64,000 nt of DNA from Ctena decussata (Eukaryota; Mollusca; Bivalvia; Lucinida; Lucinidae). The stretch lies in NCBI GenBank assembly GCA_963989385.1, contig OZ022509.1, positions 74,298,667 to 74,362,666 on the forward strand, in the 5' to 3' direction. Shown piece after piece: positions 55,573 to 64,000 of this stretch. The notes under the pieces are model-generated. The model worked only from the letters and a program-made list of their open reading frames with translations. It had not been told where the DNA came from and did not search any database. Every line of letters begins with the position of its first letter. Positions within the stretch are counted from its first letter, which is position 1. Both the position numbers and the translations under genes were made by a program.

Positions 55573-56461
55573 AAAATCTGAAAGTTATTCTTGTCCTATG
55601 GGTTACATGTTTTCCAGCACCACGATTTCACAGATTCACTTGCATATCCGAACAGTCTGATCCTGAACTCCACTGTTCTAAAATGCGTAGACATGTTGGC
55701 GACATACTAAGGCTCTAACTTGTAAGACTGCTTTCTGGTTCGGGCTTTCCTCGTCTTCATTTTATGCTAGCCTGTAATCTGGTTTCAGTTTAGCATATGT
55801 ACAGGCGATTAAGACAGGGATAAATAAGTTTTATGTATATATATCCATGTGTATAGGAGAATGTCAGCCGTACCAGAAGAAAAGTTGCTGGTAGTCATCG
55901 TGGTCATGCCATGGGTTATTATTCTGCATCTGCGCAGTCGAAGTTGTCCCTGTCTACACCAGCAAGCTAAGGCTCCGCGAAACCTATGCAGTGAACAACA
56001 AATACAGCGCATACTGATCGGAGCCTGAAACTGTTCGTATTGTAGAATTGTTCAAGTGTACTGGCATTGTTAAGAGTAGATATCGTTCTATGGAAGAAAA
56101 TACAGGAATGGGTTTAAGCTGTTAGGCTACACACGATTTATAGAAATATTAGCGATTTTTTTTTACTCAGATGTTAGACACTTTGCGACCTCAAACCAAC
56201 CTGCGCACCACCGCAGACTGACGGTAAGCTCTACACTTTATAAGATGTGTCTTTTTTATTTGCGCAGACCTAGATCTACCTTGTCAGTTATTTTACTAAC
56301 TTGTTGTGCTGCTGTGCATCTTTAGTCTCTCTCCCCCCACCCCCTACACGGCGATTCTTTGAACACACTTTATAGTATTATAGTTGTATGATTATCAAAT
56401 TATCACACGTGCGGTTCCACAGTTTGCAATCAAACAAGCCAGCCGCCCCCGCTTGATCTAG
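55573..56461. other. Mostly unique DNA; possible short exon on - strand
   Basis: No repeats recognised. On the - strand a short open frame starting at about 55937 reads MQNNNPWHDHDDYQQLFFW just before a GTACGG donor-like site. This alone is not enough to call a gene. Confidence 0.25.
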
Positions 56462-56620
56462 GGGAGAAGGACAGTTGTCAGTTTCTGGTGAAAAAGTATG
56501 TACACTCAGTACTGGTTAGCCACTTAAGAGCTCTAAGCCTGGCCAAGAACAGTGTGAGTACTTTAGATGACCGGTTTGACATAACCTTAACTGTCTACTG
56601 AAATGCAACAACAAAACAAC
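56462..56620 (+). mobile_element. SINE-B body fragment, old
   Basis: 'gacagttgtcagtttctgg', 'tcagtactggttagccactt' and 'aaatgcaacaacaaaacaac'; head missing. Confidence 0.6.
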
Positions 56621-57875
56621 CGACAAATTAGCCCTCAAATCTTTTTTTTTCTGATAGTCTGTTTTGCGGTCTGACTCAAAACTCAAGAGCATAGATAAAA
56701 CACCCAGTCTGGCTGACATCAAATTCTAGACTAATATGCAATGTGAAAAATTGCAGATGTAACAATGACTTAAAAATAAAAGTGATAGGACCTTAACATT
56801 TTAAGTAAGAACTTACGTTTTTTTCAACATAATAAGTTCTTCTGAAACTTTGAATTTAAACTAATTTATGATTTCAATGGAGATAATCCAATTTCGAGCG
56901 AAAAACAGCGATTTAATTGTATTTTAGTAAGAAAAAAAATTACATGTTTTGCTCATTTTCATCCTGTGTGAATAATTTAGCCTATGTAAAATATTATTCA
57001 TTGAATAAGTAAAAGCGCTTTATATGCATATGCACAATATTTTCCTGTTGACTTTGAAACAGACCATCATAAAAAATACTGTTTTGAGTACTAATTTGTC
57101 GGACTACATGGTTCGCAGGCTTTTAAAGAGAATCTCCGAAAAATAATGATATTTTAACTCCGCTCGATCGGAATCTAGTCTTATCTTGCCTGGCGATAGC
57201 AACCTTAAAGTGCGCGTGCCGAAATGTCATTGTGACGTCACTGCAATAAAGGCTTGTCAAAGTTTTAGCACCGTGGACAATAGCAAAGTAGAGTGATCTA
57301 TCAAACACACTCTGGTGTTGTCACGGAAATAGGCATTGCTGAAAAAATATTCGGGCCTATTTTTTTCTGTTTAATCGGAAACTGGTTGGATAAGAGTGAA
57401 CCTCCAGACATTTCTCTTCTTCCATATTTGTTTTAATATAAGATTACTTTATTCATCTCGATTCATTTTGGTTGGAATTGATCGTTTTCTTCATTGAAAC
57501 TTTCTCTTCTTTTTGTCTCTCACATAAGAATATGCACGAAAATGTTACGCTGACTTTCGACGTCATTTACTCAAAATAACGTCAGCGACGTTAAGGGCCC
57601 TTTTGTTGCGTTGCGCATCATATGATAAAAACTTATCTTTCTTACAATATAATGCCTGGGAAAAGAAACTCATAAACTGGGACACCTCAAATAATTACTG
57701 TAATAATTATTGTCCTTAAAACAGTTTTTTTGTTGTTGTTTTTTTGCAATGCAATTATATTTGACTCGCTTTACCTCAAGCCCTGATATCTCAAAGTAAC
57801 CTCTTATATCGAAGAATATAGCTTGGGCACATTTCTTATTTTATCCACATTTCATCATCTGTTAATTCAAACAAC
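56621..57875. other. Intron/intergenic sequence, nothing recognised
   Basis: AT-rich. Contains 'gggacacctcaaataattac' at about 57680, a MITE-L-type end, and an inverse of part of 53215-53590 near 57600. No exon with matching splice sites found. Confidence 0.35.
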
Positions 57876-57932
57876 TGCTATCTCAAAGTAAATTTTCTGG
57901 GACCAGAAAATTTACTTTGAGATATCAGTAGT
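57876..57932. repeat. Palindrome around 'tctgggaccaga'
   Basis: 'tgctatctcaaagtaaattt' 'tctgg' and inverse 'ccagaaaatttactttgaga' 'tatcag'. The preceding 'gatatctcaaagtaacct' and the following 'cacttcgagatatcgag' are further partial repeats, typical of a small MITE. Confidence 0.6.
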
Positions 57933-58096
57933 TTAAGAAAAACGTCCACTTCGAGATATCGAGATTTGACTGTATTCCTCCAAAAGATCCAGATGGAATA
58001 GCAAAACAGCATATACTGTGATTTCTGCACTGAGTTCTCAGAATTCTCTTTCCCAATACTTTCAATGTTTACGGTATGTATTTTACAGACACTTAC

Positions 58097-58180
58097 AGGC
58101 GACTTCACAGGTGACTCTGTGCCAGTCGTTGTGGTCTCCATACCAGAATCCTGGGTCCCATCTGTCAGCTGACTGTTATC
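58097..58180 (-). CDS. HMG-box-like gene, Ser/Thr-rich exon
   Basis: 28 codons: DNSQLTDGTQDSGMETTTTG then TESPVKSP. Phase 0 at both ends, acceptor 'ccatatttcag' and donor CCT|GTAAGT. Low complexity, polar and acidic with S-P sites, so probably a disordered linker between the basic N-terminal part and the HMG-like end. Confidence 0.6.
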
Positions 58181-58291
58181 CTGAAATATGGAATGCAAGG
58201 TTTTCAATTACTCATATCTATCAAACTGTTCCATGTAGCACCACATGTTGCTGATATCTATTAAACTGTTCCAAGTAGCACCCAGTGTTGC

Positions 58292-58525
58292 CGGGGTGGT
58301 GGTCGGGTGATTGCGCTGGTTATAACTTCCACCGCCGGGGCATCCTACTTATTTGAATAAGTAGGGCAAGGGTCTACTTTGCTTGCAGTAGGTGGGGGTT
58401 GTTTGGTCATTTTTTCTCATCTATTATTTCTCTTTTCTTTCTCCCACTCTGTGGAAGACAGCCCAATACAGACTGAAATACTGTCTCAAAGGGCTGTTAA
58501 ACCCAAAATAGCCAACCAACCAACC
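58292..58525 (+). mobile_element. SINE-A with short TSD
   Basis: 'agtgttgc' (58284-58291) and 'agtgctgc' (58526-58533). Tail 'gctgttaaacccaaaatagc' plus CAAC repeats. Confidence 0.7.
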
Positions 58526-58800
58526 AAGTGCTGCACAACTTACTGTTTACAGTTTATAAACTGACATTTGCAATAAAAGAGTATCATGCATACGCCAGTA
58601 GCAAAGGATCAGACCAGCATGAGAATCTGAACATAACTGCTGGCTGAATAATCAGACAGCAGCCTTGGAGTCTAGCTTTTAAAAGTCTTCCAAACTAGAA
58701 GGAAGGCAAGGACCTTTGACAAATCAGGTAATCATATGAACACAAACTCTCTGAAATGCTCAGTCTGAGTCGCAAGCATTCTCTAGACCACAAACAGTAT

Positions 58801-59050
58801 AAGCCCCGATACGACAAAACCAACAAAGTGGGATGTGCACCCAGCAAAGACTTAGATCAGCCTAGGCATCTGCCCAGTCTGATTAGAGTCTTTGCCGTGG
58901 GCTTAAAGGGTAGCTAAGGGTCTGCTAAGGGTCTAAGCTACCTCTGTGCTGACAGCGAAGATTCTGATTGGACTGGGTGGATGCCCAGGCTGATCTGAGT
59001 CTTAGCATGGAGCACATGCCACTTTGTTGGTTTTGTCGTGTCCAAGCTCA
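58801..59050. mobile_element. MITE-F, diverged ends
   Basis: 'aagccccgatacgacaaaac' and 'ggttttgtcgtgtccaagct'. Good internal arms ('gtgggatgtgcacccagcaa') and a duplicated 'gctaagggtctgctaagggt' at the centre. Confidence 0.7.
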
Positions 59051-59218
59051 ATTTTTAACTTGATAAAAGTAAGAATTCCTGAAAAGCAATACCTATGTCA
59101 CACTTTATGCTAGTTTCAGGTGGGATAAAACTTCCAAACTACAGCGAATACAGCACACCCTGTTCAGACTCTCCTCTGATCTGGAGATCATATTTGTTCA
59201 CTCAGTCCAGTAAAAGTT

Positions 59219-60271
59219 CTAACAAGGGCTTCGCAAGCGGCGCATAATACGCCCGTTTTAATGTCATAAAGGAGTATGGAATGAACAAGATTGTTTACAA
59301 AAGGATGGATAGGCAGACAAACAGGGGCAACCACTTTATAACTAATGACGGCAACATTATTCAAATATTTAACACATCAAATACTATGAGTATACCAAAA
59401 ATCAGCTTCAAAGTTATTGTGGCTCAAAAGTTGAGTAATGCCATAGTTGAACAAGGGAGATAATTCATAAACTAAATATACTAGATTCTTGGCTCTACTA
59501 CATTCCCCTGACAAAATCACATGTAGGGTTAAGGAATCACAGAGGAAACAGGAAATTTATGCAAGGGCAGATAATTCAGTAAGCCAGAGTTGTGGTTCTT
59601 GCTCGGGATACATTGCCCCATTATTATACATATTCCTACAAAGTTCCATTCTAATATTTCAAAAGGTTAAGGAGATATGGAGTGACTGAGAAATGCCTAA
59701 AATTACTTATCAAAGGGAAGTAACTCCAAAATGAAGAAAGGGGGAGCAACCATTCTTGTATGCCACACATCGTCTTGTGATCATGCACATTGCTATAAAG
59801 TTTCATAATGATATTCCAAACGGTTACAAAGTTAAGGTATGCACAAGATATGTATACACAAAAATAACCATAATCAACTAATGAAAGGGATGTAACTCTA
59901 AAATGAAGAAAGGGAGAGCAGCCATTTTTGTACGCGACACATCGTTGAGACTTCATACACATTGCTATGAAGTTTCATGAAGATATCCCAAACGGTTATC
60001 TAGTTATGGCGCGCACAAGACTGGCAGGGAAAAAATTAATCAAAGGGGCATAACTTGGAAACTAAGGAAGGGGGAGCAACCACTTCTGTACGCGACACAT
60101 TCCCCCAACCTAATACATATTCCTACCAAATATCATGAATATATCCCAAACGGTTAATGAGTTATGGAGCGCACAAGAATGTTTACGGACGGACGGACGG
60201 ACGGACAGACGGACGGACGGACGGACAGCGCCATGACATAATACGTCCGTTTTTTCAAAACGGGCGTATAA
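59219..60271 (+). mobile_element. Pearl/HINE-like element, complete
   Basis: 'aacaagggcttcgcaagcgg' then 'cgcataatacgcccgtttt'. It has about four tandem units of ~130-145 bp ('gggaagtaactccaaaatga', 'agaaagggggagcaacc', 'gtacgcgacacat', 'cccaaacggtta') and a long ACGG run (60187-60229). The 3' hairpin 'acgtccgttttttcaaaacg' 'ggcgta' lies at about 60245-60270. Core and end resemble the element at 1-1275. Confidence 0.75.
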
Positions 60272-60378
60272 AAATTGGGCCACCTCATATAATTACCATT
60301 ATTGTCCTAACACAGCAAAGATGAAACTCTAGCAAATATTGAGTGATTTATAGCATCTAAGAATTGTACAGTACTCAC

Positions 60379-60474
60379 TAAGTTTGATTCTTTCTTCACT
60401 TTCTTGGGTGCTTGTAATTTCTTCGGAGTTTTGTTACTAGACATCCCTGAAGTACTGGCAACACTTTTCTTCAT
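60379..60474 (-). CDS. HMG-box-like gene, most upstream exon found (possible start)
   Basis: 32 codons: MKKSVASTSGMSSNKTPKKL then QAPKKVKKESNL, phase 0 exit at TTA|GTGAGT. Strongly basic with T-P-K-K motifs. The ATG at 60474 directly follows 'cttatag', so either it is the first codon in a short leader or this is an internal exon starting with Met. A MITE-G begins 16 bp upstream (60491), inside any pyrimidine tract. Joined with the four downstream exons it gives 143 residues without a stop. Upstream exons beyond the window remain possible, and the full protein could be longer. Confidence 0.55.
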
Positions 60475-60490
60475 CTATAAGGTAACAAAC

Positions 60491-60693
60491 CAGAGCTCTA
60501 GATAAGATGGAGTATTTGGTGATAATTAGAGATAATTTTTGTTAATACTGTATAAAAACATATGTTGTGACCCCTCAACTGAACCGTCTCGACGAGACGG
60601 TTCAGATGAGGGGTCACAACATATGGTTTCAATGAGAAATAAAGAAAATTATCCTTCAATTATCATCAAATACCCCTCTTATCTAGAGCTCTG
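60491..60693. mobile_element. MITE-G, complete
   Basis: 'cagagctctagataagatgg' to 'ccctcttatctagagctctg', with the central palindrome 'gaaccgtctcgacgagacgg' 'ttc'. Flanks 'acaaac' / 'caaacc' suggest a short duplication. Nearly identical to 49586-49788. Confidence 0.85.
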
Positions 60694-60700
60694 CAAACCA

Positions 60701-60941
60701 TATGAGCCGTGACACGACAAAATAAACCAAGTGGGCATGTGCTCCCAGCGAAGAATCAGATCAGCCTGGGCATCTGCCCAGTCTGCTCAGACTTTGCTGT
60801 CTACATAGAGCTAATTCTGACCCTCTGCTACCCTATAAGAGCACAGCGAAGACTCTGATCAGACTTGGTGGATGCACAGGCTGATCTGAGTCTTTGCTAG
60901 GCGCACACACCTCTGTGTTGGTTTTGTCATGTCGTGGCTCA
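60701..60941. mobile_element. MITE-F copy
   Basis: 'tatgagccgtgacacgacaa' and 'gttttgtcatgtcgtggctc' ends, with arms 'gtgggcatgtgctcccagcg' and 'gctaggcgcacacacctctg'. It directly follows a MITE-G. Confidence 0.8.
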
Positions 60942-60960
60942 TTTCTTCGTTTATAAGGTA

Positions 60961-61487
60961 GGGTTTTTCCCTTTCAAAACAATCCCAAAAATCTAGATCC
61001 ATCTTATAGTAAGTGTGAGCTAGAAATTTGGGATTGTTCTGAAGGGGATAATTTATATAACACAGGGTATAAACCAGTCCGCCAATTTTTGCTTCCTGCA
61101 GAGACTGTCCGTCATATTTGGCTTCTGCCGAGACTGTCCGCAATCTCTTGCTTCCTGCTGAGACTTCTGTACAGGATAAATAGCTTCCTGCAGAGACTGT
61201 CTGCATGATTCTGCTTCCTGCCGAGGCTCTCGGCAGGAAGCAGAGTCACACGGATTATGCTTCCTGCCGAGGCTCTCGGCAGGAAGCAGAGTCATGCAGA
61301 CAGTCTTGGCAGGAAGCCATTTTTAGAGGACAGTAGTCCCTGCAGGAAGCAAGAGATCGCGGACAGTCTCGGTGGAAGCCAAATATGACGGACAATCTCT
61401 GCAGGAAGCGTTAATTGGCGGACTGGTTTATACCCTGTGATAAGGTGGATCTAGATTTTTGCAATTGTTCTGAAAAGGATAAACCCC
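60961..61487. mobile_element. Foldback with repeated 'cttcctgc-agagactgtc' motif
   Basis: Outer arms: 'aatctagatccatcttat' versus 'aaggtggatctagattttt', and 'agggtataaaccagtccgcc' versus 'ggcggactggtttataccct'. The interior is a series of short units 'gcttcctgc(a/c)gagactgtc' on the left and their inverse on the right. At its centre two copies of a near-perfect hairpin 'gcttcctgccgaggctctcg' 'gcaggaagc' occur (61211-61239, 61259-61287). Confidence 0.75.
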
Positions 61488-61903
61488 ATCTCAAAGCAGA
61501 ATTTCAAAAGACTGATTTATATATCTGGGTTGACTTTAGAGACAGAAGAACAGTTTTGTAGCTTAATAATACAGAATTTTTATGGTACATGTATATGAAG
61601 CCAAATATACTCTTATACATGTATCAACAAAACTACATGCTTCTGTTGGCCCACTGACTGTTAGTTCTGTATAACTGCCCTTTCTGACAATATTTCTGTT
61701 TATGTTGAGTTGCCTCCATGAGAGACCTATTCACTTTAACTGAGGGTATGCTGCTCATAGAGCAATAAAACACATTAAGGGGTAATGAGGCTCATATTCA
61801 GATGCATGGATATCCTCCATGGTTTGGAATCCACTTTTAAAAGGGATACAATTTTTAAAGAAAAGTATAGTACACTCCCCTGATAAGTGAATTCCTTCTG
61901 CAA
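61488..61903. other. No gene seen
   Basis: AT-rich, nothing recognised on either strand. Confidence 0.35.
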
Positions 61904-61973
61904 TGGGGCTACTTTAAAAGGAAAGAATTTGCTCTCTACAGAGAGCAAATTCTTTCCTTTTAGAGTAGCCCCA
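61904..61973. repeat. Palindrome J, near-perfect copy
   Basis: 'tggggctactttaaaaggaa' 'agaatttgctct' and inverse 'agagcaaattctttcctttt' 'agagtagcccca'. Confidence 0.8.
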
Positions 61974-62026
61974 TATGAGAAGACAACTACTTCTAGATCA
62001 GAGTAAGCTCCCTTGTAGTTGCACTC

Positions 62027-63020
62027 ACAGACACTTGGGGTCAGTAGGTGCATTGGGTGGAAAATTGATCTCCTGCAGCTTTTTTCTCACATTTTTACAA
62101 TTTAGTATACCTGAACACCTCCTTAACTGAGATAAATGGTTTGGTCATGTATAGAAAACATTTGCAATTATCGATATTTGCTCCCTCGGCTTAAAAAATA
62201 CACAAGATATAACACTCGCCGTTGATCAATTTTGATCCCTCTCTCGGTAAACAGTGCTGCGCCTTCCGAATTCAACGGAATCATCTAAGATACTTACGTC
62301 CCTCAGTTCGCCAGACATTGGCCTTTACGTGGACACCGGCATCATTTCAAACTTCTCTCAAATTCTTGCTATTTCTCACCGAATGTGTAGAAAAATAAGG
62401 ACAAAAATCTTGATTTGGAGCGTCAGGGACAATGTTTACACATATGCGCGCGACAGGTAGACTGAATTTCAAATTCCGTAGGCATTCTGTAGTTCTTGTA
62501 TAGTAATTCGAAAGAGAACCAGTCTCCTGTCATGCGCAACTGCGGTTCATAAACTGGTCCCAAGTTGTCCTATCAATATTTGTGACTAGATATCAGGGCA
62601 TGGAACCATTGTCCCCGACGCTCCAAATCAAGATTTTTGCCCTTATTTTTCTACACATTCGGTGAAAAATAGCAAGAATTTGAGAGAAGTTTGAAATGAT
62701 GCCGGTGTCCACGTAAAGGCCAATGTCTGGCGAACTGAGGGACGTAAGTATCTTAGATGATTCCGTTGAATTCGGAAGGCGCAGCACTGTTTACCGAGAG
62801 AGGGGTCAAAATTGATCAACGGCGAGTGTTATATCTTGTGTATTTTTAAGCCGAGGGAGCAAATATTGATAATTGCAAACGTTTTCTATACATGACCAAA
62901 CCATTTATCTCAGTTAAGGAGGTGTTCAGGTATACTAAATTGTAAAAATAAGTGAAAAAAAAAGCTGCAGGAGATCAATTTTCGACCAAATGCACCTACT
63001 GACCCCAAGTGTCTGTGGTT
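62027..63020. mobile_element. Large foldback (~990 bp) with ~400 bp near-identical arms
   Basis: The left arm runs from 'cacagacacttggggtcagt' (62032) to 'gcgtcagggacaatg' (about 62433). The right arm is its inverse, from 'cattgtccccgacgctccaa' (about 62608) to 'actgaccccaagtgtctgtg' (63020). The spacer of ~175 bp is unrelated. Both arms can be read as LPNSTESSKILTSLSSPDIG then LYVDTGIISNFSQILAI, on opposite strands, with only a few changes between arms. Identity is high, so the duplication is recent or maintained by conversion. Confidence 0.8.
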
Positions 63021-63023
63021 GCA

Positions 63024-63165
63024 CCCATACACCTAATGGGTACACTTTCAGGGGAAGCAACTCTGCCACTTTCATATTTCCATCCCTTCACAATATGGGT
63101 CAACACTAAAAGAAAAGAATTTGCTCTTCTAAAAGCAATCCTTACCTTTACGAGTAGACCCATTT
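63024..63165. repeat. Decayed palindrome-J type element
   Basis: 'cacctaatgggtacactttc' and 'aaaagaaaagaatttgctct' versus 'aagcaatccttacctttacg' 'agtag'; pairing is partial. A similar layout is seen at 51745-51870. Confidence 0.5.
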
Positions 63166-63226
63166 TTGAGTTTTGTTACCCATGGAAGCAAACAGTAAGT
63201 ATTAAAAGTTGCTAATACCTGCTGCA

Positions 63227-63241
63227 CCCCCCCCCCCCCCC
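63227..63241. repeat. Poly-C run
   Basis: Fifteen or more C immediately after 'acctgctgca'; no repeat family attached. Confidence 0.8.
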
Positions 63242-63374
63242 AACATTTTTTTTTGCAATAACGTCAGAAAAAACATGGTGAACACCCAATGAAATGGCTT
63301 GAGAATGATTATTTGCTGGAGAAATTCTGAAGTTTCTGTTGAAAAAGTTTCAGTTTGTAACGTCATTGAAAAAT

Positions 63375-63746
63375 TGAACAAGAGCTGTCACCAGACAGCA
63401 TAGCTCGCCTGAATTAGTGCTTGCCCATCACTCAGCCGCTATGGTGGTGTGGACTGCTATGCATAAAACTTCATGCAAGCATGTCCATAATCTCAGAAAT
63501 AAGTCTTAAATTAAATTAGAATAAAAAAAATGAAATGAAATTTCAAAGTCCATGAGCTTGAGGTAAAAAAAAAAAACTGACGGGTGGGGGTGGCTATGTG
63601 GACTGCTATGCATAAAACTTCATGCAAGCATGTCACTAATGAAAACACAAAAGCTATCTCTCAGAAATAAGTCTTAAAATGAAATTAAAATAAAAAAAAA
63701 AATGAAATGAAATTTCAAAGTCCATGAGCTTGAGGTAAAAAACTGA

Positions 63747-63789
<43 letters not shown>

Positions 63790-64000
63790 ACCTAGTATGT
63801 ATCAAAACCCTGAACCATTATCTAACATCAGCCCAAGTATTAGTATCAACTGAGTCCATCATTGTGGCACTGTGAAATTATGTCTTCATAAATATAAAAC
63901 TTTAGCCAAAATCTTTAAAACAAAATTCTAAGTCGATGACCTTGACTTCAAGGTCACCCAGTGGGGTAAGTATAAGGTGTTTTGTAAAAACTCAAAAAAG
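63375..64000 (+). mobile_element. Pearl/HINE-like element, 5' end (continues beyond window)
   Basis: 'aacaagagctgtcaccagac' 'agcatagctcgcctg' start, as in the small elements at 37127 and 47824. Two tandem units of ~140 bp follow ('gtggactgctatgcataaaa' 'cttcatgcaagcatgtc', 'agaaataagtctta', 'tgaaatttcaaagtccatga' 'gcttgaggta'). After the poly-G run comes 'gatgaccttgacttcaaggt' 'cacccagtggg'. Confidence 0.65.
63748..63788. repeat. Poly-G run of ~41
   Basis: Uninterrupted G after 'aaaactgac'. The matching point of the preceding tandem unit reads 'ctgacgggtgggggtggcta', so the run expanded from a G-rich segment. Its length in the assembly may be inaccurate. Confidence 0.9.

Overview
This is AT-rich eukaryotic nuclear DNA with long introns, several tRNA-derived SINE families, many palindromic MITEs, and tandem-repeat elements that resemble the 'pearl'/Helitron-like (HINE) elements of bivalves. 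Together these point to a marine bivalve mollusc. That is an inference from repeat style and gene type; no marker gene fixes the species. There is no sign of bacterial gene organisation, and no rRNA or functional tRNA gene was seen.

Two genes can be supported. (1) A PLAT-domain lipoxygenase on the + strand spans 22629-34294 in three exons (22629-22829, 27656-27884, 32679-34294). The exons splice in phase to a complete 681-residue protein with all five expected iron ligands. (2) On the - strand, five short exons (60379-60474, 58097-58180, 53081-53131, 52104-52259, 51102-51146) have clean splice sites and are all phase 0. They join into a lysine-rich protein of at least 143 residues that ends in an HMG-box-like three-helix region. 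Its true start could lie further upstream. Weaker coding traces are a LINE endonuclease relic (2406-2513), a possible exon pair (2557-2675 with 4842-4920) and a decayed basic-rich gene on the - strand (16691-17690) that is broken by a MITE.

The rest is a dense, nested transposable-element landscape. 1-22 kb holds pearl-like tandem arrays, SINE-A and SINE-B insertions with readable target-site duplications, and a 3 kb element with CAGGGTGTCCAC ends. 22-34 kb is the lipoxygenase gene. Its first intron is flanked at both ends by copies of the same palindromic MITE and contains a ~950 bp foldback. Its second intron contains one minisatellite split by two later insertions. 35-41.5 kb is a pearl-like element split by a ~4.2 kb terminal-inverted-repeat element. 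42.8-44.2 kb is a ~140 bp tandem array. 44-51 kb holds nested MITEs. 51-60.5 kb is the HMG-like gene with TE-filled introns. 60.5-64 kb holds two more foldbacks and the start of another pearl-like element that runs out of the window.

Nothing suggests that the two genes act in one pathway. The lipoxygenase would oxygenate polyunsaturated fatty acids in the cytosol or at membranes; the HMG-like protein is probably nuclear. The most informative aspect of the window is the repeat biology: several unrelated SINE heads share one 3' tail, and several Helitron-like elements share one 5' signature while carrying unrelated tandem cores.
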